A stretch of 64,000 bases of DNA, from assembly GCA_013399875.1 (NCBI GenBank), contig VXAZ01005703.1, positions 1,666,640-1,730,639 on the forward strand. Direction: 5' to 3'. The notes under the pieces were generated by a model. It was given only the letters and a program-made list of their open reading frames with translations. It had not been told where the DNA came from and ran no database searches. Each line of letters starts with the position of its first letter. Position 1 is the first letter of the stretch. Of this stretch, positions 36,503-50,300 are shown piece after piece. Made by a program: the position numbers and the translations under genes. The DNA comes from Gymnorhina tibicen. Lineage: Eukaryota > Chordata > Aves > Passeriformes > Artamidae.

Positions 36503-38209
36503 CTGTAAGAAAATAAAATTGAAATGCATCAGGCAGAATTTCAGACACCTGTCAAAACATTATGAAGGAAGAAGAGCAACAAGTCTTTAGCTATTCATGG
36601 CATATTGCTTTTACTAAGTTTAGTGGTCTACACGTCAGTAATGGATCTAAACTACTGTTAGCATTATTACATACTCAACTGTGGAGCTACTTAAATGTTA
36701 GCTTTAGAGGTGTCCCCAAACCCCAACAAGAGGCACTCTTGGGCTTCAGCCCTACAGCTCCCCAAATTAAATCTGAAACTGTCTTTTTCAGGGATAAGAA
36801 TTTCTCCACCCAGTGATTCACAGTAAGCTATAATCTCACAAAAATACCATCACATACAATAATTCCTTCCTACAGCACACTTCCCTTCTGACAGTCTCTG
36901 GCTTTGAGGGCCCTTGGACAAAAGGAGGGTGGAAGCCATTCAAAGTAAGGTCTGAACAGCCAGAGATATATTTGGCTGGAAGGGACAAGTATTGTGCTCC
37001 CAGTTTGGAGAAAATGTCCTCCTTTATGAGGCACACCTGGTGCCTTAAACAGACACTGTTACTCATGGATGCTTAATCGGGGATCTGGGACAGGTATTTT
37101 CAATCCCTACCCAGACTACCAGGTGCAAGCTCTTTCCAAGAAGACCTTGCTAGTCTGATCCACACCCAGTCACTCCAGCCTTAGCCTGGTCTTGTGCCTT
37201 CCACTGGGAGCATCTCCACGGTGCCATGAAGTTACCGCAATGCAGAAGGCAAGGCTGCCTGATGAGTTGGCAGCATGAGCTGGGCGGCATCGCTGCTCCA
37301 AAATCCCTGGCTGGAGCTCAGCTTTCAGGTGGGATTTCAGACGTTAGCTTCAGCTGTAACATCCTAAGGGTTAGCTGCGAGATGACCTCTCTCCTGATGT
37401 GAAATTTCCACAGCTGAGGGAGTCGAGGGCTATTGAATTAAATCCCCTTGAGGTATTTTTTTTTTTCAGAAAGCATAATTTGCTAGTTCAATGTTTTCTC
37501 CTAAGGATTTTGAGCTGCCAAACTCACTTTCCATCTGCGGCCCATCAGCATCCAGATGGATGCTTGCAGGGTGCCTATGGAGTTGAACACCATTGCTGCC
37601 CATGCCTTCTGCAAGTGTGCTCCAAGGCAGTTGTTATAGTTACAGCTTTATAGCCCATGGGCACTCCAACGATGTGCACAAGTGTTGCTAATTTTAAGGT
37701 ATCATCTGATCTAAAAATCTTCCTCAAAGGTTAAGCTGAACACTCCAGCAATCAATATGTACTAACATAGCCATGAGAGAGGCATGCCTCAAGAATACTT
37801 TGGTTAAATTACAGTTTGAAGGATTATTTTTCCCAGACACACTAAGCAATGAGCATATCCTTGGACAGTTGCAAAACTCTGCTTACTACTGCTTTGTACC
37901 AGCTGCTGTAAAATTCAATGTATAAGCATCTGAGCTGCATCTGAATGACAGGAATATGATATGAAGTTAAGAATAAAGACCATAATATATTTAGTTATAT
38001 AATAACAACAGTAATTAATCTTCATATTGATCACACAAAAGTATACAAGATAAATATGCATTTCCCAGAAATACTAACAGCTTTTGCAGGAATACCCCAG
38101 AAATTCTGCATTCACTTGAGAAGAAAGGTTTCTTCCTAGTGGTTTAATGGAATCAGTCACAGCTTCATTTGCTGCCAATAGATTTCAGGCAAAGTTTACA
38201 GGAGAATAC
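36503..38209 (-). other. FAM13C: FAM13C intron 2
   Basis: A 1.7-kb intron; nothing recognisable. Confidence 0.8.
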
Positions 38210-38266
38210 CTGGGACTGGAACTGCCTGCTTGATCTTCATGCACAGAGTCTGAATACCCGTCACAC
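38210..38266 (-). CDS. FAM13C: FAM13C coding exon 2
   Basis: This 57-nt exon completes E21, encodes residues 22-39 (CDGYSDSVHEDQAGSSSP) and gives two bases of R40. It aligns with human CDEDPVSLHEDQTDCSSL. The acceptor is ttttcaag|GTGTGA and the donor CCCAG|gtattc; the donor lacks the usual G at +5, so it is weak. Its length is a multiple of three, with the same phase at both ends, so it could be skipped without changing the frame. It is acidic and probably disordered. It is too short to show as a free-standing ORF and was found by homology and splice signals. Confidence 0.9.
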
Positions 38267-41200
38267 CTTGAAAATGAATACAAGATAATTGCTGATTTTC
38301 TGCCACCTGCAGAAATGTAGCTTTTAATTACATGACAGTGCAGCTCAAAGTACAAACACATTTCTTCTTCTCCTCACACCTTAGTTAGGATCATTTAATG
38401 CCATAGCTGCTCCATGATAGTCTAAATCTCAGAGGAAGAAGAGGATTTGAGATGTTTAGTGTGCACAATTTGGTATAACATTTTCAGACAAATGGAGATA
38501 ATTACAAGGAATTCAGATGTTACCATAAAAATTACAGGAAAATTACAAGAAATTCTGTATTCTAATTGCCTTTAGTATACTTCATTAACCCCAAAATAAT
38601 TAGATACAAATAAGGATGTTTTTCTCCCAAATTCACAAAAAAAGTTAACTATCATAGAGCAGTCACCCTTTGTGCAGCAGGAAAAAGAATCCCCAAGTAA
38701 ATTATGAAGTGAAAGTTAGTCTTAAAAAGCAAACTAGCGGTAGCTTTTAAGATGCCTGAACAATCATAACCAATTACATCCCCTTAAGCTACAAACACCA
38801 GAATTGTCCTAAGGCTGCCTGATCAAAAGAGAAATCTGGATAAATACACTACACGACAGTCACTACACGACAGTCAGTTCAGAGAGCTTCTGGCAGAAAG
38901 GAGGCTGCATGGCTGAACTTTGCAGGATGATTTACCTGCAAAGCCCACGAGCAGTCTGTCTTCAAACAAACATGCATCCTTAAGCATGCACTCTGAAAAT
39001 ACCAGGCAAACACCCAGCCTGATATTGCTGGAGTAAGGTCAGGGCCCTCTCCTCACCCTCAGTTCATACTCACAGGGCACAGACTCTAAGGAGGCCTGGA
39101 TCCCTTGAAGTTTTCTGGCAGAGGAATCTCTTCATTTTGGGGGAAGCAGCCTGTACTTTCGCTGACTTGTTAAATTTTGAGAAGAACTGCCCCACTTAGA
39201 ACAGAGTACATTAAGTGACACATTCATTGCTCTGCATTGCAATTTGATGGCAAGGGTTTTAATATATTCCTCTTTCCCACCAGTCTTCTGCTGGTGTCTA
39301 TATCAAAAGTCAGACTGCAGCAGAAAATATTTAAAGGGCCACTCAAGTGTTTACACTTCCTGAATACATCAGCATATGCATGAAAGCATTTGCTGCTCAC
39401 AACTGGAGGACAGAACTAAGTGGCAGATCCCCCTAATCACACAATATTCCTGCAATGAGTGCAGCTTTCCCCACAAGGCAAAGTGGGGTGATGGGTGGAA
39501 GACAGGAGTTGATGTGCAAAACGGATAAATTTGCTGTAGAAAGCTGGTTGCCTCTGGATGTCAGTCACACCCTCCCCTCTGGCCTGTCCCGCAAGGTGTG
39601 AGCACAGGACACACTGAGGTATGAATAAGGAAGCCCAGGGTGGAAGGAACCAGGAACCTGGCTGTAGAACTAGATGGAATATTTCAGAGGCAGGAAACAA
39701 TAGAAAGAAAATGCACTGTGAGGACACAGTGCCAAGGTCAGAGCTGGATGGACAGAGCTCCCAGCACAGACACGGGAGAAGGGGAAGGTGCCAGCGGGTG
39801 GGGTGTGCACCACGAGTCAAGCCCAAAGTCCAGGGATCCCCTAAAGGGACAAACTCTCCCTCCTGCGTGTGCCTCGGAGAGAGGAAGTGGGAGAAAGCAG
39901 CTCTGCCACGAGTTTCACTCCCCCCTCCTCTCACCAGTCACCTCATTTGGCAGCCTTCAATGCTGAAGGACTACCTTGGCAATGGAGAACACTGTCTGGA
40001 GGGACAAGGGATGGCTGAGCACAAGTCCAGCAGCCCAGCCTGTGTGAGCACTCTCCTTAACTGGGGGAGCTGAGCTGGCTGTAAGGAGGTGATCTTGAGA
40101 AGCAGAAGTCCTAACTCAGCATTCAGCAACTGACAGAAGTCATAAAACAAGACACAACTTGTAAATAACATAAGTGAGTGTGACAAAATGTGTTGGAGTA
40201 ACCGGATGGCAACAGATAAGAAAGATAAGCAATAAGGAGTCAGGGAATACAATGACCATCACAACATTTAAAAGATCGTGAGGAAATTCAGAAGGAACAC
40301 ACTCTAAAATTTCCAACAGAAATTTTTGTCTGTGCAAGCATAAATTATAACCAGGAGGCTGAGAGCTCTCTCACACAAGACAGTGCTTGAGGCTGGGACC
40401 ACAGCAGGACCTTTAAAAAGATGAATTTGTGATATAATGCAAATATCCATCATTAAAGCATGGAGTGTTTTTACCTTGATTTCTTAAAGAAATGCATCTT
40501 CTGTGTTCATGCCTTGTGTTCTGTCTGCATATACCACAACAAACATGCACACCTTCCTTTCCTCTCACCAGTAACTTGTAAATCTTGTTGTCCAGCTTTG
40601 GCTGTATTTAATAGCTAGGGTGATATTTAGCAGTTTGGCAAGTTTTCTGATAGTGTGTGGCCATGTAGCAGAGAAAGTTCCCACCAACCAAAAAATGTAG
40701 CAGCATCTTCCTCACTCCTAAACCATCCAAGAATATGCCACAACAGCTTCAGGTCAGAAATCCAAACGGGTTGAAGCTTACACTGGGTAGGAGCTGTCTT
40801 TTTACAAAACCAGTGATGTGAATCCTTTCCCTTCAGTACCCAATCCAGCTCCTGACTGATGGATACGTCTCTTAAAAGTAAGGACATCCATTATCGATCT
40901 TATGGCATGGGCCAGAGACAGGTCAGAGATGGGATCCCAGCCTAGATGGAGTGTTGCTCTGACTCTGGGTAGTACTGCCTCTGTTTCTTCCAGGGTGTCT
41001 GGGTTAATGGGATCAGCTTCTTTAACTTTCTTCCATTTTTACCTTCCTGTAGGAGCCATTTCAGAGCAGTGTGGAAACTGCTCCCTCTTGCTGACTTGAC
41101 CTTTCAGCTGCTCACGTGAACAGCTCCCAAACCAGGCTGCACGCGTGGCTTGCTGGGAGCCTCGCACCCCCAGGCGCTCGACTTGTCTGGAGAAATGTTC

Positions 41201-43154
41201 CTGAAAGTGCTGTACCACTGCTTTATATCATTCAGGAAGCCCTGCCTTTGCCACAAATAAAGACAGAAATCGTTAAATGACGATGTCTAAATTTGCATGG
41301 CAAGCTCTCTCTTTCTTCCCCTAAATAAAAGTAAATCTATTTTCATCTGTTTTCAGAGATGGCCAGCACAAACAATGAGCTGAAATCAGTAAGAATTGTG
41401 TATCCCCAGCAGCTCTCAAAAACACGATTTGGGGGAAGGCTCCAAAAAAGACTTAGGAAAGGCAACTCTGGAAACCAAGTTTGTTCAACTGGACAATGCT
41501 TTTCAGATGTCATTGTTCACTTGTTTTGTTTTCTAAAAGCACATTTCTACCCTTTTGTTTGGAAATATAAAATGAAACATGAAACCCCACAAACCAGAAC
41601 CAACAATAGCTGAAATGAAGGAGATCCAGCCCTCCTGCCTGGCCCAGCCCAGCTCTGCCACTCTGCTGGCTCTCCCCCTGCACCCCTCTCCATCTCGCCA
41701 AGAGCAGTGTGGGCACCACACTCCCAGCTTTTATACCCTCCTGGGTTTAACACGAAGCCCCACAGAGAAAAGCCGTCACCTTCGGGTCCCAGAAACCTCA
41801 AGGGTGAGGCAGGCCTGGGGGCTGCTGCAGGGGAATCTCTACAGGAAACAATGGATGTACTTAGGGACAGAGAAAAGGGAAGGAGAAAAAAAATATGAAA
41901 AATGTATTATCTGTTATCTGGCTATTTCTCTGTGAAGCGGGAGCAACCCAGAATTTTACAGACCATAATTCATCACTTAACTAACAGGAACACAGGAAAT
42001 GAAAACAAACAAGCATACAAGCAAACAAAAACCCCTCCATGATTTATTAGCTTCAGTGCAATCTTCCCATATCTGCCCCAATCACACAAGAAGTGTGACT
42101 AAATTTAAATATTAAATAAAGCAAGGAAATATAAGCAAATACAGGAAAGCAATATAAGAGAGGGAAATCACTTAGATCTCTATGAACTATTACTTTTCCT
42201 GTAGTGGTTATGACAACACTTAGGGATGATTCAGATGATTACAACTTGGCCTGCTTTCAGAACATACCCTGTCCCCACAGCACTCAGCAAACAGCTCACT
42301 GTCCAGCTGGGGTGCTTTAGATTATGGGCATTTTAGCAGTGTAAAACTCACCCAATACACAAACAAATCCATACATCGTTTTCCTCCCGAAACACAGCTT
42401 GGCACCTCACTGCAGCAGAATCTTACCCAAAAACTTTTGAAACAATCAAAAGCATGCAAAATAATAATATACAGAACACCAATATTGAAATGGTTTAGAC
42501 TACAAGAACACAAAGACCATTTCATTTGCAATAGTTCCTAGAGCCTTTGCCTTTCTAACTTTCTAATGTCCTCCCTTGTTCTGTTGTCTCTGTGAAACAA
42601 CAAGAAAAATCAATGTATACATCCTTGTGATTATGATATATACAAAAGGCCTTCTAAAGAGTTTATGGAATTGATTACAAAGAAATGACGTCTTTGGTAC
42701 TTGGCCTGTCTAAATAATGTATAAGGTTTATTTTTAAATATTTGCTAATAATTTTTTTTCCTAACAATGCTTGTGGTAAGTAGAAACCATGTGTCCTTAG
42801 AAAACAGACATGCTTGTGCTTGACAGGATCATCAGTACCAGAAAGGAGCAATATTTTGACAGGAGGTTTATCTGACACTGAAAATCATGCATTTAAACAT
42901 GTGTGATGTGCACCCAGCATAGAGTCTCCCAAAAAAGGTATTTCACTGCTAAATGGTCACAGAGCATTTAAAGACAGCTGCTTTATGCAATCCTTTCCAT
43001 GCAGTCAATAATATATTTAGATTACAGAAAACGCAATCAAAATATATGACAGATAGCTTGGGACTTCTCACATACCACTTGCAATTATTCTGTACAGTAA
43101 CTAAACTCATCGTTCTCGTTTAAAAATAAGGACATCTTTAAAGTGTTCACTTAC
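38267..43154 (-). other. FAM13C: FAM13C intron 1
   Basis: A 4.9-kb intron. It contains an exact 14-bp tandem duplication at 38848-38875, GC-richer sequence at 39440-39960 that produces long but featureless ORFs, and a small CpG cluster at 41110-41180. Confidence 0.75.
38848..38875. repeat. Exact 14-bp tandem duplication
   Basis: The unit actacacgacagtc occurs twice with no spacer, in FAM13C intron 1. Confidence 0.95.
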
Positions 43155-43216
43155 TCTGCTAAAGCTGTCGTGTTGAAGGACTTATCCTGAATGCTGAAAC
43201 AGAAACAAGAAAACAT
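43155..43216 (-). CDS. FAM13C: FAM13C coding exon 1 (MFSCFCFS start)
   Basis: This encodes residues 1-20 plus two bases of E21. It begins MFSCFCFSIQ and continues DKSFNTTALA; human FAM13C begins MFSCFCFSLQDNSFSSTT. The donor is GCAGA|gtaag at 43154-43150. The start was chosen because it coincides with the human N-terminus. The frame is also open for at least 70 bases upstream of this ATG, so the ATG is not forced by a stop. Codons 2-8 form a pyrimidine-rich run ending in AG (43195-43194), a complete 3' splice site with a branch-like CTGAT about 20 bases further up. The exon could therefore also be entered by splicing at 43193 from an upstream exon that supplies two bases of the serine codon. 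The cysteines near the N-terminus might be lipid-modified; that is inference only. Confidence 0.9.
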
Positions 43217-44049
43217 CAGATAAATCAGCAAGGCAGGCAGGCTCCCTGGATCCTCCTCAGTTGTAGGAACACATGCACAAACATGGCATTGCGAGGCACG
43301 TCTCTGTGTGCTCGCTCTACATGCACGGCTCTACCTTGGGCTGCTCTGCACATGCTCATAATCAAGGAACCACAGGGATTAGTCCTACAACACTCACAAA
43401 GCCCATCCAGCAGCGCTCAAGACTCAGGCAGGGGTGCAGGTAGACTGTGAGGCTGAGATCATGATCTTTTATAGCTGTAACAGTGCTGCTAATAAAGGCT
43501 AAGGTTTACAAACAAGTATTTGGTGTTCTGTCCTTTAAATGTCTGCTCTGTGTAATTGGCTCATCAAACATAGGGGGTTTTATTACTTAAATAGGGTTGC
43601 CCAGCTAAGTCGTCTGGAGGTTTTCTTGCTTAGTGGTCTCTTACACACTCAGCTCATAGCCAAACCCCAAGAGATTCCATGAAAAAAAAATCTGGCAGAA
43701 AGGACAGTTCAAGTAGGAAAAGGTTATTAAGCTAACAGCAAGCAGTAGATGAAACCATTCCTGTGAAAGGAATAGGCTGCTGTGCTCCTGCAACAAAATG
43801 TTTCTGATGTAATTCGTTCAGCAGGGTCAGCTCAGGATATTGCAAACTGCTGGGTTTGAGGCAGCAGTGGAATTCCCCCTGGAACAACACCCCTCAAATC
43901 CAGTGAATACACTCTTGGATCATCCTGAAATCTTACAGCAGCAAAAACAAATAAACAAAAAAAACCCGACCAGCAAATAATCTCACTGCTACATAGCAGA
44001 GATGGGATTTTGTTGTTGTTGCTGTTTGGGCTGGGGGCGAGAAAGCAAA

Positions 44050-44320
44050 GCAGACAACAACGCCTTGTGAGCACTCCTGTTTGTGACAAAGGCACGTCTG
44101 AGACGCCAGCATCAAGCGGAGCGGGGATAAAGAGAGGCACCTCCTCCTCCTCCCCGCAGCAGCAGCTTGTGCCTCTGCGTGGTGTTGACACACATTCCCG
44201 GGCGGCAGTGGCAGCCAGGAATCACAGCCCTGACAATCGCTTTTCTTCCACCAGCAGCACTAACAACGCATCGCGTCTTCACCTCGTCCCAGCCTCCCCA
44301 CCTGCTCGCACGCACTGCTT
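44050..44320 (-). promoter_or_regulatory. Candidate CpG-rich promoter or 5' exon of FAM13C
   Basis: In an AT-rich window with sparse CpG, this stretch has around 15-20 CpG dinucleotides, including the words cccgggcggc and gcatcgcgtc. It lies about 0.85-1.1 kb upstream of the first coding exon. On the minus strand it contains GGGACGAG|gtgaag, a usable splice donor that could pair with the optional acceptor at 43194. No TATA box is evident. The role as a transcription start is inference from CpG density and position only. Confidence 0.35.
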
Positions 44321-47300
44321 GCTCTTTTCTTCCGTGTATTTGTACATATATGTCAATGTGTATAATGGCATGAATTACCTGGGGATCAGAATATCACAGC
44401 CAGTCTCCAGGGACTTCTGCCCTACAGAGTAGCAGGGCTTGTGAGAGAAGGGTGAACAGAAAAGCTTAACTTAATGGTTAGCAGTTAAATCCTGCCTCAA
44501 AACTTAAATTTCAAATTTTTTTCTCCTCCTGTTACCAGTTTCTTTGCTCTGACCATACAAATATAAATGTCTTCATTGCTATTCTATTTGCAGTACAGCA
44601 ACTGAACAAAGGTATGCTTCTAGATGTTGGGGGAATCAAAAGCTCAATTTACATGGTCAATAAGTACAGTGTCATTAAAAACAAGTGATATTATTTTTAA
44701 TGAATGTATTTCAGAATGCTTAAGTGCTTGACTCTTGATTTTCAGTGGTTGGGCTAGGTTCACAGCTTGCACTTCAAGTGTGTAATGGAAGAAACACTAC
44801 ATTTTATCACAAAATCACACTGGCAAGCATCACAGCTTGGCTAGAGTAGAAATTAAAGAAGGACTGGGTACCAGCACACACCCACACAAGAAAGGGAGTG
44901 AATGGAGAATGCTCTTGTAAACACGACTTCTCCATTTGTGGGTGCATAAGATAAGGTCTAATTCTCTGCGAATTTGTTGCAAACAGACTGTGGGGCTTTG
45001 ATGTTATTACTGGTAAGGTAACATGATTGTAAATCAGTTTGTAAGACAGGGATGCTTTGGACTGAGACCAAGTTTAAAGCATCATCACTTTTCTGTTGTT
45101 TGGACTTTGGTGCTGAACAGTGATGGCTAAATCTCCCATAGGGAAGCTCTTTACATTTCAGCTCACTCACAAACTTTCACTAGTTTTAAAGATAGCACTT
45201 GATCAGTGTAAATGGAGCATCTCTTCTTGCAAGCTTGTGAAACCATTCAACAAAAATGAAATTTCTTGTAAAAGAGGAGGAGTAATAACAAATGCACATA
45301 AGCAAAGGCCAGCCAAACTCAGGAAGCTGGTTCAGAGTAACGCCCCAGTCAGATAAATGGAGCCATCCTCCTCCCGGGGAACACAAGAGAGGAACTACAG
45401 TAGACTCACTATAACTTTACTTTTCTTCTTTTACCAGAAGGAGGTAATTTGTCTTTAGGGGCAAACACTTGTTTCAACAGTGATGTTGGCTTGGGCCTTG
45501 TTGGCTCCTTCCACCTGCTTCCCATCCACATGCTCAGGGTGAGACCAGAGAAGGCAAAGGGCCTCTGGCCTCACAAGGGAGAGCCAAAGGTGCTCAAACC
45601 TGTATCTCTGCTTCCTTTCCTCCAGGCATGGAGAAAACCTAAAACTGCTGTTACATCCTTGTTTTCAGCAATGACATTTAAGCCATTTAGGGCTGTTGTG
45701 CTATGAAACATCGCTCTTTACCACACTGAAATTCTCAGTGCCAGATGTATTTCATCACCACATTCAGATGACATGCCAGGCCTCTCATCATCCTGAAGTC
45801 TCAACGAAAATAAAGCTACACCTATATGTGAAAAAAGTGTTAAACTTCCCCACTAAATAGCAGATAAACTTCTAAGAACTTTTTATTTTGAATTCATCAA
45901 AATACATATTTCTGAAATTCTGAAAATAAAGGCTTTTAAATCAGTTTTTCCTTATTCCTTCTGAACAGTTTCAGTGATTCATATTTTTGCAAATCCTGTT
46001 TATGAAAAGACACTTTCTCTGTGGAAAAGCTTCCCATTTTATACCCAGTTTTGTTCTTACCCTCTTTTGCCAAATGTTGATCAAGCCAACATAAACATCA
46101 CGTGACAGCCCTTAGCTGACAACAAAAATGTCAGAGATCCCCAAAGAAAACATCTACATACATTTTGGAGATACCAAGATTCAGAAATATGTTGCTGTTC
46201 ACTAAAAAGTGGAAGTTTGACTAATATATTGCCTATTTATGGCTGACAGATTGGCACAGAAGTTCCATTCTTTATTTGGCTGGTACCATCAGGAGAAGTA
46301 CTGCTGGGTCAGGAAGAAGAATGAAACAGGAATCACAGCATCCAGCTTGGTTTTGCACATAACAGAAACACATATTCAAAATAAATGGTACGTTCATAAG
46401 CTCAGAACAGCATTAGCTGGCAGTGAGTGCCTTACAAAGACTGTAAGTCTGCAGAAGGAGAGAGAGATGGCGAGACAAAAGTGGGCAGAAATAGTTCCGG
46501 CTTCAGCAGAACAGGAGAGTGCAAAATGTCATTAAAGGAAGGAGGAATAGTGAAGCTCTCCAAGCTGCAGTTGTCTAAAAAGTCACACACCCCCCACGCC
46601 CACATCCCTGCAGGCTTCGTGGCTCTTTGGGCTCACCTGCAGAACAGAACCTTTGCCTCAGTTTCCAGAATTTGCTCATCTCACTAAATGACTGTTTTCT
46701 CTCAAGGGTGTTTCTGACTCAGACAAATGATGAGGCCTTTCAACCCTAACTACAGAATAATGAAGAATTTGTACTGGGAAATAAACTGTATTTTTAAAGG
46801 GGAAATCACATATTTACAAGGAACTCTAAACTATGTAAGGTTCTGGGAAAGTTAGTATTTCTGCATGTAATATCTACTACCTAATGGCAAACTCAGTGCA
46901 AGCCTATAGGGTGTGATTAGCATTTATTGCCAGACTATTTTCTTTATTATTATTTGTTATCCCACAGAGCCCAGAGTGCCTGTGCTGGAATTGCTGCATC
47001 AAAGACAATTATATTTTGCGGTGCGGTCAGGCCATACAAGGGAGCTGCCCTGGGCGCCCTGGAGGGACGTGAGAGGCACAGTGTGACACACACACACTGC
47101 AGGATGAGGAGCCCAGGGCAACGCCCTCCAGCTCAGGGAAGAAGTTACTCATGTTCCACTACCCAAATAAAGGGAAACTTGGAATGATCTCCCCACTACT
47201 GTCTCTCTGGATGAAGTCAAGTCATCCCTGCCAGACACAGCTGAGCTCAGAGACTCATAAAAATATTGAGCAAATTTGTTTTTCTTGGAGCACGTGTGTT

Positions 47301-50300
47301 CCTGCCAAGAAACAATACCCTGAAGAGCTGCAGCCGTCCTTCATCTCGCTCTCAAGTTGTACCAGCCAGGGGGGGCACTGAGTCCCACCTGTTTGCGTGC
47401 ACAGCATTTCCTGCTACGGACAGAACACATTCAGCTCCACTGCTCTGAGGAGCAGATTAAATATGCTTCCTTGGCAGGTCACACTGCTACTTCTGAGGCC
47501 ACACTCCTGACTTGTTTAGCAGTAACTCATTTCTGACTTTAGCAAGTCTGTTGTCTTCCCACACACAGGATTTGCTTGAGGGGTAAGGGCAGGAATCATT
47601 CCGCAGCAAAATGTTAACACTGTGGATCGCTCCAGTGCCTTGCCCTTTCTTCAAAAGTGATCCTGCAGGATACTTTTGCTATTTTCCAATCTGTAAGGCA
47701 TAAACCAAGGAGCTGCCACGTGAGAGAGGAGTCACATGCTCTCTCCTGTAGTGATAAATACCGAGTGCTACATGCTGCGGCTCAAAATATTCATGTGTTC
47801 ACCGACTTGCTTCCTTGACGAGCAGCCTGCCTTTTTATGGGCAACATTCTCTGAGACATCAGCAAACATCTCAGGAGAAATTAAACTAAAATACAGCAAT
47901 TACACGTAGGAACCAGTTGGCAAGCACTCAATCCAGTTTCTACATCTTTGATTTTCTCGGTGACCTAACTGGGACATCATCTGAGAGGGGGAACCTGGGG
48001 GAAAGAGCACTCAGTTGATCTTGCTGTGTGTGTCTTAAAATGAACCGACAGGCTCATGCAGGAAGAGACTCCAGCTGAGCGTAGGTGCAGACACAGTTGT
48101 CATAATCCAACCTAGGGAAATTCCATAAGGTGCCTTTCTGTTGCGTTGGGTAAAACCTTGTGCACCTGCACAGACCTTCAGGGCTGTGAATATATATATA
48201 TTTTCTGAAGATATTTCAGTGAGCAGTCAAACTGCACATAATTCCTTGCTCAAGCCTGCTAAGCAGCAGGCCCATGAATCCCATACACACTCCCACAGTA
48301 CACCCAAGTTTGCACTGAGGTGGGCACATCTACCCTGTAGCTCAAAAGGCACAGATCTCTGCTCTTTTAAAGGGAAAAATACCATGGAGCTACACAGTTT
48401 TGTGCAGATTGTGGACCTCTACCACCCCATCACTGGATTACATTTCTGCAGCCCGGGTGCACATACCTGAGCAAGCACCAACAGTGGCAGTGGGAGAGCT
48501 GCCACCAGCACAGGCAATTGCAGGGGCAAGGAGCCCACACCAAGCTCTGCTGGAAGGCTACACCGCTCCTGGTGCCCTGCTTAATCAGCATCAGCTGATT
48601 TCATACAGGCCTCTGGTCTGAGGAAGAGTGCTAAGCTGGAAATACAGAACCATGCCCTAACTTTGTTATTAAAGAACAAGTTGTTTTATGAAGTCCCATC
48701 ATCTCTGCTGAAAATCTCTGTAGAGATGCCCAAGAAACATTACCCAGTGCTCACAGGGCTGCATGGTAAGCCCAGCTGTACCAGCCTGAGTGGTGCTACT
48801 GACTGAGCTACTACTCAGCTGCAGTGATCCTCTGCAGATGATTTAATACTGTCACAGATGACAAAACTATTTCCAGCAGGTTTACACCAGTCAGGCTAGA
48901 CTCAGCACTCATTCATAACCGGTTTTTCCTCTGAACATTGCAAGATGAGGAAAAATACACACACACCTTTAATTTTTATGTTCATTCCAAACCTCTATTC
49001 ACAGAATCATAAACCTCAAAGACGTCAGTACTTGTCTTTTTGCACATCTGCCTGTAGTAATGCACTCACCTATGAGGTGCTTCACAGATCTGGCTCACTC
49101 TCCTCCCTGTAACTAGCAGACCAGCTCATACTACCTTGCCTCACCTGGACCTTCATCTTCCCAGCTGCAGAGAAGCCAGAACGATACAAAACAAAATCAG
49201 TACCAATCTAGATGACATGTATCAAAACCAACCTAAGGGAATTGCTGTCTAATTTCAGAGCTTATTCTCAGTGATGTATAGAAAACCTCTTTAATTAACA
49301 TTGTCATAGAGTTCCATTATCAGCAATTACGTGCTTTCAGAGGACACCAGGCCTTCCCCCCAAGCATTACTGTGCACCACATGACCCTCACCGATTAGTC
49401 CTACTGATATCTGAGGGACAGGTCAGGTAACACAAAAGACAGATTTGCAATGAATCCTCTGTAAGCCTCTTTCTAGTTTACAAAACCTGTAGGGGTATTT
49501 CTGCCCTCTGACCACCAGCAGAAAACACCCACAGGCTGCTCTCAGAGGGCTGGGCAGCTCTGCCAGGGGGCCAGGCAAAGCTTTGCCAATTACAGCACCC
49601 AAGGATGTTGCCCACAGTATTTATAGCCCAATGGGACAGATCCCTGTGACAAGACGTGCCTGAATTTTGGGTATGAAGACAGAACATCCAAGCCCTTGAA
49701 TATTTCTTTCTCAAGAGCTTACTTCCTATTTTCTATTTTTGTCGCACTGCAGGAAAATCTAACTGATACAGACAGATTATGAAGTATTAATGGATGAAAT
49801 AACCCAAGACATGAAATATAAAACTACACCATTATATGACACTTATGCCACTTAACAAACTGCTTTCTATTAATGTATTTACATCACATTCAAGGAACTC
49901 TGAATAACCACTGCTGTTTGTGTGACACCAGGAATGCTGAATGAAGTTCAGAAAGAGAATAGCAATGAATGCAGTTACAAAAGTACAACCTGTAACTTAA
50001 GTCTCCTGTGTCATAATAAAAAACCAAAACTACTTTTCTTTTGGAAACAAAAGGAAATACAGACAGTAATACATGGATGCTTAGCAGTGAATTTAGCTTT
50101 ACTCTGCATTACTCTGAACCCTTGGAATGTCTAAAAACCTAAATATATTCCTTCCTACATCAGAAACGGGTACAACTGTGCAAGACACAGGATCCCACAG
50201 AGAGGATTTTAGCCCCATTCACTGCAGTCAGTATTTTTATACATTTGAATCTTGTTACTCCTTTGCCAAGTGCTTATTAATTTCAGGGGCCAGTATGGTC

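Noticed and set aside
39437..39934. 165-codon minus-strand ORF in intron 1
   Set aside because: GC-rich stretch with no domain, overlapped by ORFs in other frames, no splice or conservation support.
46150..46200. Minus-strand tttttag followed by SEQQHIS, faintly like a FAM13A segment (SAVEQHLF)
   Set aside because: Only four or five residues agree, no donor follows in a sensible place, and the match is within chance for 20 kb of sequence.
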